Below are positions 8,453-17,491 of a stretch of 64,000 nucleotides of DNA, piece by piece. The position numbers were made by a program, and so were the translations under genes. The stretch is taken from assembly GCA_029213195.1 (NCBI GenBank), contig JARGNI010000016.1:30333-94332 (forward strand). The letters run 5' to 3'. The notes under the pieces were generated by a model. The model searched no databases. It worked only from the letters and a program-made list of their open reading frames with translations, and had not been told where the DNA came from. Each line of letters opens with the position of its first letter. The stretch's first letter is position 1. Source of the DNA: Verrucomicrobiales bacterium. Its GTDB lineage: Bacteria > Verrucomicrobiota > Verrucomicrobiia > Verrucomicrobiales > DEV007.

Positions 8453-10617
8453 GTCGAGGGCGCGGTTTCCGGATCCGCTTGTTTGGCAGTGGGGCAGGGG
8501 AAAGGCTTGAAGCTGCCTCCCAATGCGAGGTAGAGATCGACTCGGTTCTGGAGGCGGAGTCGGCGAACGGCGAGGAGTTGCGACTGATTTGTAAACTGGC
8601 GGCGCTGGGCACTGAGAACGGTGAGGATGTCTCCTGTGCCTTTCGAAAACTCTTCCCGAGAACGAGTGTAGGCGGACTCGGTGAGTCGGACTGCCTTGAT
8701 GAGGGCGCCGACTCGCTGGTTGTAGAATTCTTCGGCGGCAAGGGCGTTCTCGACTTCTCCGAAAGCGGTCAGGGCGAGTTGTTCGAACTCGGCGACCGCG
8801 AGTTCCAATTCCGCGTCTCGTCGAGAGACATTGGCCCGCAATCGGCCTCCCTGGAGAATGGGCTGGGCCAGGTTTCCAGCGATGCTCCAGACACTGAAGG
8901 TGCCGTCGAGAAGTTGGCTGATATCGTCACTCGCGGTCCCGAAGCTACTCGTCAATCCGATGCTGGGGAGCAGCGCTCGCTTTGCTTCGAAGATGCGCTC
9001 GTCGGCCGCGGCGAGCCGTCTTTCGGAGGCGGTCAGGTCAGGGCGTCGATCGAGAAGTGTAGCGGGAAGGTCGGCTGGAATGGTACCTGGGTAGGACGGG
9101 AGGCGGGCTTTCTTTCCCGCCTGCCCAGCCGGGTATTGTCCCGCGAGGATCTCCAGCTGTCGGGAGGTCCTCTGGGCGACCTCCAGTTGGGATTGGAGGT
9201 TGTCTCGCGCCAACTCGATATCAGCCTTGGCGAGAAGAAGTTCGGAGGCGAAGTTCCGTCCGTTCTCTTCCACGCCGGCTTCAAAGCGTTCTTCGAGGAG
9301 TGCTTCGGTTTCGGAGAAGGTCCGAATCGTAGACTGGGTCAAGGCAACCTGCTCTTTGGCCTCGGCCATGGCGAACCAGGCTTTCGCGGCCTGCCCGGCG
9401 ATGGAGAGTTCTGCGGTGGCACGATCGTATTGGGAAGCCTCGAGGTCGGCCACGGAGGCTTTCCGAGCGGCGCGAATTTTCCCCCAGAGGTCGATTTCCC
9501 AGCTCATGTTGAGAGAAAGGCCGAACTGGTTGATCCGGTTTGAGAGGACCCCTCCGCCTCCGGCACCAGGAATCGGGAGTCCGATGAAGTTCTGCAGACT
9601 CCGTTGTGAGGAGAAGTCGCCCGAGATCTGGGGATAGAGGTCGGCGCCGACGATGCGGGCATTGGCCTGCGCGATCTTGATGCGAGCTTCCGCCGCCTTG
9701 AGATCCTTGTTTCTTTCGACGACGGCTTCGACAAAGGATGCGAGGGATTCACTCTGGAAGGATTCCACCCAGTGAAAATCCGGGCAGCTCGTTGGACGGT
9801 AGGTGTCGCCCGCGATCCAGTGGGGAGGAGTCGAGACCGAGGCGTGGTGAGATGCGTTCTCCGGGGAAAGCGATTTGCAGGAGGGGAGCAGGAAGAGGGC
9901 AGCGAGACCGGCAATGATGGGTGCGGGTTTCCTGCCTGGTTTCTTCGCCTCGGAGTTTTTCGACAAGGTCTTTTCTCCCCCCCGAAGTCCGGCCGCAGTG
10001 AACTCGATCAACCGAGAGAGGATTTCTTCCGGATCCGGAGCTCCGATGCGACCATCCGAGAACATCGCAACTCGATCTCCGTGCGTGAGTGCATAGATCA
10101 TCGTGCCTACCGAGAAGTGCATTCGCCAGAAGAGGTCGGCTTCGTCGACATGGGGAAGCGATTCCTTCACCGCGCCCATGAAGCGGGCGATCATCTCCCG
10201 AAACAGGGAGATGAGGGTTTCAGAGAAATTCTGGGTGGGTTCGGCGAGACATCGTCCGGCGAGTTTCAAATAGACCGAGGACTGGTGCGACGAGGCCTGG
10301 ATTTGCCCGACGACGGGGCGGTGGAGACATTCGAGAATGTCTTCGATGGGGATGGGGTCTTCTCCGTAGCGTTCCTCGACTTCTTCAAGGAGGCGGAGTC
10401 GTTCTCGATTGATGGGCGAGATCACCCTCGTGAGCACTTCGGTGATGAGCGCCTCCTTCGAGCCGAAATGATAGTTCACCGCTGCCGTGTTCACCCCGGC
10501 TTCGCGAGTGATCCGGCGCAGGGATACATCACGGAATCCATGATCTGAAAACAGCGATTCCGCCGTATCCAGTATCTGGAGCTTGGTCTTCTTCTCTTGA
10601 GAATCTTTCCCCGACAT
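8449..10617 (-). CDS. TetR repressor / NodT-type outer-membrane efflux lipoprotein in one reading frame
   Basis: A single 722-residue frame holds two complete proteins. Residues 1-217 are a TetR/AcrR regulator: the helix-turn-helix reads DVSLRRITREAGVNTAAVNYHFGSKEAL and the remainder is a helical ligand domain of normal TetR length. Residues from 218 on are a NodT/OprM-type outer-membrane factor: a Lys/Arg-rich n-region, a hydrophobic stretch, the lipobox LFLLPSC (lipidated Cys), then two OMF repeats with MSWEIDLWGKI and LPATLLDRRPDL. A cytoplasmic DNA-binding domain and an outer-membrane channel cannot function as one chain. An in-frame TTG at 9964-9966 (codon 218) has a GGAG sequence 8 nt upstream and would give a normal 505-residue lipoprotein. 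I infer that the frame makes TetR (or a TetR-led fusion) plus the channel from an internal start. The last codons overlap the adaptor gene by 4 bp. Confidence 0.88.
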   Translation of the reverse strand: MSGKDSQEKKTKLQILDTAESLFSDHGFRDVSLRRITREAGVNTAAVNYHFGSKEALITEVLTRVISPINRERLRLLEEVEERYGEDPIPIEDILECLHRPVVGQIQASSHQSSVYLKLAGRCLAEPTQNFSETLISLFREMIARFMGAVKESLPHVDEADLFWRMHFSVGTMIYALTHGDRVAMFSDGRIGAPDPEEILSRLIEFTAAGLRGGEKTLSKNSEAKKPGRKPAPIIAGLAALFLLPSCKSLSPENASHHASVSTPPHWIAGDTYRPTSCPDFHWVESFQSESLASFVEAVVERNKDLKAAEARIKIAQANARIVGADLYPQISGDFSSQRSLQNFIGLPIPGAGGGGVLSNRINQFGLSLNMSWEIDLWGKIRAARKASVADLEASQYDRATAELSIAGQAAKAWFAMAEAKEQVALTQSTIRTFSETEALLEERFEAGVEENGRNFASELLLAKADIELARDNLQSQLEVAQRTSRQLEILAGQYPAGQAGKKARLPSYPGTIPADLPATLLDRRPDLTASERRLAAADERIFEAKRALLPSIGLTSSFGTASDDISQLLDGTFSVWSIAGNLAQPILQGGRLRANVSRRDAELELAVAEFEQLALTAFGEVENALAAEEFYNQRVGALIKAVRLTESAYTRSREEFSKGTGDILTVLSAQRRQFTNQSQLLAVRRLRLQNRVDLYLALGGSFKPFPCPTAKQADPETAPST
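9964..9983 (-). promoter_or_regulatory. Internal Shine-Dalgarno and TTG start for the outer-membrane lipoprotein
   Basis: Read on the minus strand, a run of seven G followed by AG (9983-9975) supplies a strong GGAG ribosome-binding sequence. It sits 8 nt before TTG at 9966-9964. The TTG is in frame with the upstream TetR coding sequence and begins a canonical lipoprotein signal peptide, so it marks the likely start of the channel. Adding or removing one G does not bring a nearby stop in either alternative frame, so a simple sequencing-error explanation is not obvious. Confidence 0.6.
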
Positions 10618-10629
10618 GGCCTGCTTCTA

Positions 10630-10646
10630 TGTTCGTGTTACGAACA
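10630..10646. promoter_or_regulatory. Palindrome, candidate TetR operator 1
   Basis: TGTTCGT-gtt-ACGAACA is a perfect inverted repeat with 7-bp arms and a 3-bp spacer. It lies 12 bp upstream of the tetR-OMF start codon (10617), a usual location for autorepression by a TetR dimer. The site is seen directly; the regulator assignment is inferred from position. Confidence 0.5.
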
Positions 10647-10650
10647 AACG

Positions 10651-10670
10651 TTTCAAACAGTTGTTTGAAA
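10651..10670. promoter_or_regulatory. Palindrome, candidate TetR operator 2
   Basis: TTTCAAACA-gt-TGTTTGAAA has 9-bp perfect arms and a 2-bp spacer, 4 bp upstream of the other palindrome. Symmetric sites of this size are typical TetR-family operators. Two different palindromes side by side could bind the same repressor with different strength or two separate regulators. Confidence 0.55.
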
Positions 10671-10755
10671 TTGGCAAGCAAAATCTTGAGAGGTCGAGTT
10701 CTCAAGCGGACCCAGGACGAGTCGGCAGGGCGAGAGGTAGAGGGGATTTGGCCCG

Positions 10756-11673
10756 CTACGGTCGGACCGTCTCGGTCTTGGGAGGCTCGATATTCATGAT
10801 CCGGTCGTGGATCTTGAGGATCTCCTTCGACTTGGCGAAGAACTGCGTCACCGATTCCGCGCTGGTTTCGTTCGAGTCGATGACGGATTCCAATTCGGCC
10901 AGGTATTGATTGATATCGAGGGAAACGGAAGACATCTGCCGCTGGGCGTTGGAGTAAGCCTTGTCGACCGCGACGGTCGCCTCCTCGAGGGCGGTGCGTT
11001 TGCCTTGGGATTCGAAAAACTCGGCGCGTTCCTGCTGGAACTTCCGGTTCTGAAAAATCCGGTAGGCGAGTGGCTTGGTCTCCGTGGGGTCATCAGTTTC
11101 GTCCGGGAGAAGAGCCAACTGTTGACTGAAATAACGATTCAACTCGCGGAACTCGTTGAGAGGCTTCTTGTATTGCTCGTGGAGAAAGACCAGGCCATTG
11201 ACGACGTTGGTAAGGCGATCGGCCTCGGCTTGATCGATTTCCTGGCCATCGCGAAGACGAGTTTCGATGTCGCCGATGTAGGAGAGCGTCGACTTGCTGT
11301 CGTAAACAATCTCGTTCATCTGCGCGTAGGTGCGCTCGAGTTGGTCTTTCTGCCGCTCCTTGAGATTCTCGATCTGGGCCGCCCACTCTTCCCGCATACG
11401 ATCCGTTTCCGCCTGCTTGTCTGCGAGCAGGGAGGAAAGCTCCGCATTCTTATTCTCCAGGGAACTGATCTGCTGGGTGACCGTATCCATCTGCCGGCTG
11501 AGCGCGAGCGTTTTCGCGGATTCCTTGCTCCAGAGTTGGCCAAAATAGTAGGCGCCCCCGCCCGCGACGACGAGAAGCAGGAGGAGGATGATGATCACAA
11601 TAGTCTTGCCGGGGCTCGACTTGCCATAGCCATATTCTTCCAAGGCCTTATCGGGATCGTATTCTTCACTCAT
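10756..11673 (-). CDS. Membrane-anchored coiled-coil protein of unknown function
   Basis: Not assigned to a family. The 305-residue protein has a short cytoplasmic start (EYDPDKALEEYGYGKSS) and one transmembrane segment at about residues 25-48 (IVIIILLLLLVVAGGGAYYF). A heptad-rich Gln/Glu/Lys region at about residues 55-135 is predicted to form a coiled coil, and the rest is a further helical domain. No cysteine or catalytic motif is apparent. It is divergently arranged with the AAA+ ATPase gene 190 bp away and reads toward tetR-OMF. A scaffold or tether role for the neighbouring ATPase is only a guess from adjacency. Confidence 0.75.
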   Translation of the reverse strand: MSEEYDPDKALEEYGYGKSSPGKTIVIIILLLLLVVAGGGAYYFGQLWSKESAKTLALSRQMDTVTQQISSLENKNAELSSLLADKQAETDRMREEWAAQIENLKERQKDQLERTYAQMNEIVYDSKSTLSYIGDIETRLRDGQEIDQAEADRLTNVVNGLVFLHEQYKKPLNEFRELNRYFSQQLALLPDETDDPTETKPLAYRIFQNRKFQQERAEFFESQGKRTALEEATVAVDKAYSNAQRQMSSVSLDINQYLAELESVIDSNETSAESVTQFFAKSKEILKIHDRIMNIEPPKTETVRP

Positions 11674-11863
11674 TGGGTACTACAGTAGATTGGATTTGCG
11701 AGATTTCCACGTAAGTGGAGAAAATTGCCGCACCAGGGATACGGAGACCTCGTCGGTTTTCTTTCATTTCGAGCAGGTCGCGAGTGGACCCGGTAGATTT
11801 TCGATCCACGCTTGCGTCGAGAGGCGAGATCGCTTTTGATACGGACGTAGAGTTGATTGATCT

Positions 11864-13264
11864 ATGGCCGATATTTCCTCCCTCAAAGAAGCGCTGTCGG
11901 CGTCCCCTGACAATCTCCCGCTTCTTCTCCTGCTCGGGCAGGCCTATCTCGAGGACTTGCAGCTCTCCGAGGCTAAAGAGACTTTCGAACGAGCACTTTC
12001 TCTTCATCCAGGGAATCCGGTGGCTAGAACCCAGATTGCGCAGATCCTCGATCTCGAGGGGAAGTCTTCCGAGGCGATCCTGCGGCTCGACCAACTCGCT
12101 GTGGATCATCCCGAGTTTGCTCCCGCCTGGATTCTGAGATCCAAGTTTGCCCTCAATGAAGGGGAAGCTTCCGTAGCGCGAGACTGCTATGAACGCGCCA
12201 TTTCCATCGATGCCACGCTCGCCGATCCAGAGCTCCTCAAGCGCATTCGCGAGGCGGGGGGAGGCAGTCGCGGACGAGGGAGGACTGCTGCCAGTCATCT
12301 CTCCCAGGAAGCCGTGAACGATGATGGCTATGGCTCGGATTTCGAAGACGATGATTTTGAGAGCGATCCATTCGAGGAGGTGACGGATGGGCTCGAGTTC
12401 GAGGAAAACTCCGAGATCGACTTCGATCACGCTGGGGGGATGGAATCGGTGAAGGAGGATATCCGGATGAAAATTCTCTACCCGATGGAGAATCCGGAAC
12501 TCTTCGAAGCCTACGGGAAAAAGGCCGGTGGTGGCGTGCTGCTCTATGGTCCTCCGGGATGCGGGAAAACGCTGATCAGTCGAGCCACTGCAGGAGAGAT
12601 CGATGCAAAGTTTCTCAACGTCGGTTTGCACCAGATTCTCGATATGTGGATCGGAAAGTCCGAGGAGAAACTCCACGAGATTTTTGAGATGGCGCGCAAG
12701 AATGCTCCTTCTGTTCTCTTTTTTGATGAGGTGGACGCACTTGCGGCCGACCGAAAAGACATGCGGAGTTCTGCGGGGCGAACCTTGATCAACCAGTTTC
12801 TCTCCGAGCTCGATCGCGATTCGGCAAAGAACGATGGGGTTCTTGTTCTCGGTGCCACCAACGCTCCCTGGCATCTCGATTCCGCTTTCCTGCGCCCCGG
12901 GCGATTCGACCGGTTGGTCTTTGTTCCTCCACCGGACCTGGAGGCACGGGCCGAGATCATTCGCATCGTAGCCGACGGGAAACCGATTGGCGGATTGGAT
13001 CCCCTCGCGTTGGCGAAACGTCTCGAAGGGTTTTCAGGGGCCGACATCAAGGCCATCTTCGACCAGGCTATCGAGGCTTCGTTGGGGAAAGCGATGAAAA
13101 CCGGAAAGATCGTGCCGATCACCCAGAAACAACTCCTGAAATCTGCCAAGGGAGTGCAGCCGAGCACGAAGAAGTGGTTCGAGAGCGCGAGGAACTATGC
13201 CCTCTACGCGAATCAGAGTGGCTTCTATGACCCCATCCTGAAATATCTCGGGATCGAGAAGTAG
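11864..13264 (+). CDS. TPR-AAA+ ATPase (classical AAA type)
   Basis: Cytosolic ATPase of 466 residues with three parts. Tetratricopeptide repeats occupy about residues 1-125 (LGQAYLEDLQLSEAKETFERAL and similar). A very acidic linker lies at about 150-188 (GYGSDFEDDDFESDPFEE). A classical AAA domain follows, with Walker A GPPGCGKT (229-236), Walker B VLFFDEVDA (284-292), sensor-1 Asn in GATN (333), and arginine fingers in FLRPGRFDR (344/347). The pore loop is MWIGKSEEK, aromatic-hydrophobic as in protein-translocating AAA proteins. It resembles the FtsH/CDC48/Vps4 group but lacks a protease domain and a second AAA ring. The following gene, 28 bp downstream, encodes another TPR protein with membrane segments, suggesting a two-gene operon. 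The substrate is unknown. Confidence 0.88.
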   Translation: MADISSLKEALSASPDNLPLLLLLGQAYLEDLQLSEAKETFERALSLHPGNPVARTQIAQILDLEGKSSEAILRLDQLAVDHPEFAPAWILRSKFALNEGEASVARDCYERAISIDATLADPELLKRIREAGGGSRGRGRTAASHLSQEAVNDDGYGSDFEDDDFESDPFEEVTDGLEFEENSEIDFDHAGGMESVKEDIRMKILYPMENPELFEAYGKKAGGGVLLYGPPGCGKTLISRATAGEIDAKFLNVGLHQILDMWIGKSEEKLHEIFEMARKNAPSVLFFDEVDALAADRKDMRSSAGRTLINQFLSELDRDSAKNDGVLVLGATNAPWHLDSAFLRPGRFDRLVFVPPPDLEARAEIIRIVADGKPIGGLDPLALAKRLEGFSGADIKAIFDQAIEASLGKAMKTGKIVPITQKQLLKSAKGVQPSTKKWFESARNYALYANQSGFYDPILKYLGIEK

Positions 13265-13292
13265 CGGGGTTCGAGGAGCCGTTTCCTGAGGG

Positions 13293-14570
13293 ATGAGTGA
13301 ATTGGCACACGGTTTGTTGCTGCAAGAGCAGGGGAGATTGGAAGAGGCCGAGGCCTGTTTCCAGCAAGTCCTGATGCAGGAGCCGGAAAACGATTTCGTC
13401 TACGGTCGTCTCGCTCTCTGCCAGCTCAACCAGGAAGGGAAGAAGAAGGCGTCCCTGAGATCGGTCGAAGAGGCGATTCGAATCCGACCCGATGGAAGTT
13501 TTTACCATGCCCTCAAATCCCTGGTCCTCGCCGATCTGTGCAAAGGAAAAGAAAGCCTGGTGTCCGCCGATACCGCCCTTGCCCTGGCACCAGAAGACGG
13601 ATTTGTCCTCGCGGCGAAGGCGAATGCGTTCTGTTCGCTCCAGCGGTGGGCAGAGGGAGAAGAATGGAGTCGCAAGGCACTCACGGCGGATGGCGAACAC
13701 CCCATGGCGACAAACCTGCTGGCTCACTGCCTGCGGATGCAGGGCAAGGGGGAAGAGAACCGGGAAGCCGTCGGGCGTCTTCTCGCGGCCGATCCGGAAA
13801 GCATCCTGGCCCATGTCAACGCTGGATGGAGTGCATTGCAACACGGGGAGCAGGAACAGGCGGAATCCCACTTTCGCGAAGCACTACGGATCGACCCGGA
13901 GCTGGACATGGCTCGCGAGGGTTTGATCGAGTCCTTCCGAGCGCGGTCCATCTTTTATCGAGCCTACCTCTCGTATGTTTTTTTTCTCCAGCGATTCACC
14001 CAGGGGCGAAAATGGATGATCCTGATTGGGATCATCGTGATCTACCAAGTGAGCTGGCGCTTGCTGGAGCGAGTCCACCCCATGGCCGCGGTCGGGGTCG
14101 GGCTTCTCTTTCTCACCCTGGTGATGTGGATCTGGCTCGCTCCGGGGGTGGGGAATTTCCTGATCCTGATGGATCGTTCCGCCCGTCTCGCGCTGCGGCC
14201 AAGAGAAAAAGGGCAGGGGATCGCCGTAGGAGGAGCGGTGGTAGTGGGGCTTGTCCTCGTAACCGTCGGGGTCTTCGCCGAGATCCTCCCTGCGATTTTC
14301 TCGGGCGGCTGCCTGATCGCTTCCGCCGTTCCTGCGTCGCTTTCCTGGGGGAACGAGTCGAGAGCGGGTCGACGAGTCTTTGGCAGCATCACTGGGGTGC
14401 TCTATGGCCTCGCGGTGATTCTTCCCCTGCTCCTGATGGGGCAGAAAGTGACAAGCGAGGATGACTTGCCTCCGTTGGTTGCTCCGATTTCCCTCTTTGG
14501 TCTGCTTCTCGTAGTGGCTTCTACCTGGCTGGGGAATCTGCAATCGCTGCGAACTCCTACCGAAGAGTGA
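13293..14570 (+). CDS. TPR protein with C-terminal polytopic membrane domain
   Basis: A 425-residue protein. The N-terminal half (about residues 1-210) is built of TPR units, for example HGLLLQEQGRLEEAEACFQQ and ALQHGEQEQAESHFREALR. The C-terminal half has about six hydrophobic segments (WMILIGIIVIYQVSW, MAAVGVGLLFLTLVMWIWL, IAVGGAVVVGLVLVTVGVF and others). The start ATG at 13293 lies 28 bp after the AAA+ gene stop on the same strand. By family knowledge TPRs bind partner proteins, so it may anchor the ATPase or its client at the inner membrane; this is inference. No enzyme motif was seen. Confidence 0.8.
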   Translation: MSELAHGLLLQEQGRLEEAEACFQQVLMQEPENDFVYGRLALCQLNQEGKKKASLRSVEEAIRIRPDGSFYHALKSLVLADLCKGKESLVSADTALALAPEDGFVLAAKANAFCSLQRWAEGEEWSRKALTADGEHPMATNLLAHCLRMQGKGEENREAVGRLLAADPESILAHVNAGWSALQHGEQEQAESHFREALRIDPELDMAREGLIESFRARSIFYRAYLSYVFFLQRFTQGRKWMILIGIIVIYQVSWRLLERVHPMAAVGVGLLFLTLVMWIWLAPGVGNFLILMDRSARLALRPREKGQGIAVGGAVVVGLVLVTVGVFAEILPAIFSGGCLIASAVPASLSWGNESRAGRRVFGSITGVLYGLAVILPLLLMGQKVTSEDDLPPLVAPISLFGLLLVVASTWLGNLQSLRTPTEE

Positions 14571-14618
14571 GTGAGAGAAGGGGAGATTTCGATTCGCAAG
14601 AATCGAGAAATGAGGGCA

Positions 14619-14648
14619 CAAAAAACGGCGAGGGTTGCTCGCCGTTCT
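14619..14648 (-). terminator. Rho-independent terminator of rplS
   Basis: Arms aacggcgag (14624-14632) and ctcgccgtt (14638-14646) enclose a 5-nt loop. On the minus strand the hairpin is followed by a T run (complement of the A run before 14626). It lies 25 bp after the rplS stop codon and may also serve the converging TPR gene. Confidence 0.85.
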
Positions 14649-14672
14649 TCAAAAGTCGGGAGGGAATTTCCC

Positions 14673-15020
14673 TTACTTGGCGCGCTCCTTGAGGTTGGTC
14701 GCTGCCTTACCGACACGGTTGCGGAGGTAATTGAGCTTGGCCCGGCGCACCTTGCCGCGTTTGAGGACTTCCACTTTGGCGACCTTGGGGGAGTGAACCT
14801 GGAAAACACGCTCAACCCCTTCGCCGTTGGAGATCTTGCGAACCGTGAAGGCCGCATTGATACCACCACCGCGGCGTCCGATGACAATTCCCTTGAAGAT
14901 CTGGATACGCTCTTTACCACCCTCCACAACGCGAGAGTGCACATTGACGGTATCTCCCTGAGAGAACTCGGGAACGTCTTCTTTCATTTGCTCGCGCTCG
15001 ATTTTATCAATCACGTTCAT
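14673..15020 (-). CDS. rplS: 50S ribosomal protein L19
   Basis: Structural protein of the large ribosomal subunit at the interface with the small subunit. The 115 residues match the normal L19 length. Diagnostic segments are [43 protein letters not shown] and [17 protein letters not shown], ending in the basic [16 protein letters not shown]. It stands alone here, without the usual rpsP-rimM-trmD neighbours, divergent from tRNA-Asp and closed by a strong terminator. Confidence 0.97.
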   Translation of the reverse strand: MNVIDKIEREQMKEDVPEFSQGDTVNVHSRVVEGGKERIQIFKGIVIGRRGGGINAAFTVRKISNGEGVERVFQVHSPKVAKVEVLKRGKVRRAKLNYLRNRVGKAATNLKERAK

Positions 15021-15139
15021 GGAATCAAAAGGTAGGGTAAAAATGGCTGAATCGCCGCTTCCGTAGGGCCGTCCTTGGAAGGGCGGGAACCTTTACCTAG
15101 AATATCGTGGAAAGCAACGGATTTCCCGAATATTTTTTG

Positions 15140-15168
15140 TTGCGCGTTCTGAATTTCGCGCCTAGAAT
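15140..15168 (+). promoter_or_regulatory. Sigma70-like promoter for tRNA-Asp
   Basis: TTGCGC (15140-15145) and TAGAAT (15163-15168) are separated by 17 bp and end 52 bp before the tRNA. The spacing is ideal for a housekeeping promoter, and no other gene on this strand lies between. Confidence 0.45.
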
Positions 15169-15220
15169 CCCGCTCCCTAACCAAAGGGGGGAGTGACTCT
15201 GACATTCCCACCTATACCGT

Positions 15221-15312
<92 letters not shown>

Positions 15313-15510
15313 GGCTCCACGGGTCTCCACCAAAGGTTGGGGACTGTTCTATTTTTAACCGCACTCCGCGATGACTCTCAAGCGGTAGTTGTTGAGGGAT
15401 AGCCGATGAATCCCAAGCGGTGCAAAAACTCAAGATCTGACTATCGCCCCCTTTGCTATGGGGATTTTCAGTAAGTAAATTCGCTGTTTTCTCCTCGGAA
15501 TCCGGAACAC

Positions 15511-16944
15511 TCACCGATAGTCTTCCCCATTGAGGCTCCGCGTCACCTCGCGAAGCCAGTCTTCCAATTCCAGTCTCATCGCGGCCACGCGAGCGGGGAA
15601 AGCTTTGGCGAGATCGTGCTTTTCCGCGGGATCCGCGTTGAGGTCGTAGAGTTCCCAACTCACTCTTCCAACCACCTGCATTTCTCTTCGGTGCAATTTC
15701 CACGTTCCGGAAATCCAAGCCGAATGGCCGGGGAAGGCATCGAGCGGCCTCTCTTTTCGCGGCAGTCGCTCGACCCGCTTCGTCACCCGGTCGACTTTGC
15801 TGTCACTCCAATCCTGATTGGTCGGAAGTAGTCTGCTGATGATCTTTCCAGGCTCGTCAAACTTTCCGGGAACATGGGCGTTCCAGAAACCGATCGAAGT
15901 CGGCCGTTCCTGCATCTTTCTGTCCATGGCAGGAATGAGGCTAATCCCATCGAGAGGGGGCAACCCTTCCAGCGAAACGCCAGCCGCTTCGAGCACCGTT
16001 GGGAAAATATCCACCGTGCTGGCCCGTACCTGGGACGAAAATGGGACCGGAATACGTCTCGGCCACTCGATGAATGCAGGAACCCGAATTCCACCCTCGT
16101 AGACACTATGCTTTCCTCCACGATAGCCTCCCGTGCTCCCTACCTTTCGAAGTGCACCGTTGTCGCTCGTGAACCAGAGAAGCGTGTTTTCCCGCAGCCC
16201 AAGATCGGAAATCCCCTCGCGAAGCTGACCAAACGCTCGATCGATCCCCGTCACCTCTCCGAGAAAATCTCTTACATTGCGGGGTTGATCCTGGTAGAGC
16301 GCTGCATCTTCCTCGCTTGCTCGATGAGGATAGTGAGGTGAACCAAACCACACCACTGCGAGAAAGGGAGCCTCTCCCCTGGAGGCTTCCCGAATCCATT
16401 CGAGGGCCGACTCCACTGCGACCTGGCTTCCCTCACCAATCAGTTTTATGTCCATCCCTTCGTCACTGAGCGTCGGGTTGTTGTCATAGAAATTTTTCGC
16501 ACTGACCCAGCGATCGAATCCGTTCTTTCCCGGACTCACCGGGCTGTCGACCCGGACCGACCCCAGGTGCCACTTCCCGAAATGTCCTGTCATGTATCCC
16601 TCCTCACGAAGGACCTCCGCGAGGGTCAGTTCCTGAGGCCGAATCGCATGCCCCCAACTGAAGACTCCCATCCGATTCGGATGACGACCTGTAAGAACGC
16701 TGGCCCGAGTCGGCGAGCAGGAGGGAGCCGCCGCGTAGAAGGAATCGAGCCGAAGCCCGGCAGCAGCCGCGGCATCGAGGTTGGGAGTCTGGAGTAAGGG
16801 ATGTCCGTTGTATCCAATGTCCCCCCAACCCTGGTCGTCCGACATCACGAGAATCACGTTCGGACGAGCCGGGGTATCGGCGGCTGCAAGGAAAAGTCCC
16901 GGGAAGAACCCAAGACACAAACAGAGGGAAAGCGGCGTTCTCAC
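15511..16944 (-). CDS. Secreted arylsulfatase (formylglycine-dependent, type I)
   Basis: Hydrolyses sulfate esters, most likely of algal or host polysaccharides, outside the cytoplasm. The core CSPTRAS motif supplies the cysteine converted to formylglycine; metal ligands are in VILVMSDDQGWGD and LWFTSDNGALRK, and GHFGKWHLG is the usual Lys/His loop. I place the start at GTG 16944 because it immediately precedes a signal peptide (RTPLSLCLCLGFFPG, cleavage near AAA-DTPA). An upstream in-frame TTG at 17064 would add 40 residues of unsulfatase-like sequence before the signal. From GTG the protein is 477 residues, normal for the family. No maturase (anaerobic or FGE) is nearby. It lies inside the tRNA-bounded unit. 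Confidence 0.9.
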   Translation of the reverse strand: MRTPLSLCLCLGFFPGLFLAAADTPARPNVILVMSDDQGWGDIGYNGHPLLQTPNLDAAAAAGLRLDSFYAAAPSCSPTRASVLTGRHPNRMGVFSWGHAIRPQELTLAEVLREEGYMTGHFGKWHLGSVRVDSPVSPGKNGFDRWVSAKNFYDNNPTLSDEGMDIKLIGEGSQVAVESALEWIREASRGEAPFLAVVWFGSPHYPHRASEEDAALYQDQPRNVRDFLGEVTGIDRAFGQLREGISDLGLRENTLLWFTSDNGALRKVGSTGGYRGGKHSVYEGGIRVPAFIEWPRRIPVPFSSQVRASTVDIFPTVLEAAGVSLEGLPPLDGISLIPAMDRKMQERPTSIGFWNAHVPGKFDEPGKIISRLLPTNQDWSDSKVDRVTKRVERLPRKERPLDAFPGHSAWISGTWKLHRREMQVVGRVSWELYDLNADPAEKHDLAKAFPARVAAMRLELEDWLREVTRSLNGEDYR

Positions 16945-17491
16945 GCGAAATTTCGAAGAATTGAGAAGAATGGGAATGAGTGAACTGAAGCCGAAATTAT
17001 GATGCCTTCCACGATTGAGATCAAGCGCACAGGAGGGATCGCGAGAAATGAGTGAGAGGCGCAAAATGCTGCATGAGAAGCTGTGATCCGATCATCCGCA
17101 CTACTCCAAACGCTCCCTCCTTCTTCGAGCCGAGCGGTTGTGAGACAGGCAGCCCCAATGGGGTGGCGGCGCAGTCGGAATCAATTCAGCCAGAGGAGTT
17201 CGGAAATTCGAAGAGATGCCTACACCTTTGTCTCGAAGCTGGCGCCATTGATTCTCTCTGAACCCCTGGGGCTCCGCCAAAGCTTGAGGATCTTTGTATT
17301 CTTGATTGCACTCAGCGATCACTCGCGGCGGTTGTTCTCGAAGTTGTTGAAGCTGCAGGCTCACCCCTAATCGATTTCATCTTCACATGAGCCAGGACTG
17401 AAATCCCAGGATGTTCTCCTTTTTGGAATTCGGTCCATGGGGAAACTAAAAATTCAGAGCGAAAAGTTCCGCATTGATGGCATTCTTCGGG
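16945..17491. other. Gene-free stretch between sulfatase and aguB
   Basis: About 550 bp carrying the divergent upstream regions of the sulfatase and aguB. Short open frames exist on both strands (for example 17101-17364 minus, 87 codons), but they have no recognisable domain or good ribosome site. I saw no tRNA, transposase or clear promoter consensus. Given its position within the putative island it may hold decayed mobile DNA. Confidence 0.4.

Noticed and set aside
9977..9983. Programmed frameshift or sequencing slip in the G7 run between TetR and channel
   Set aside because: Either one-base change leaves long open but meaningless frames without a nearby stop; the internal start explains the arrangement better.
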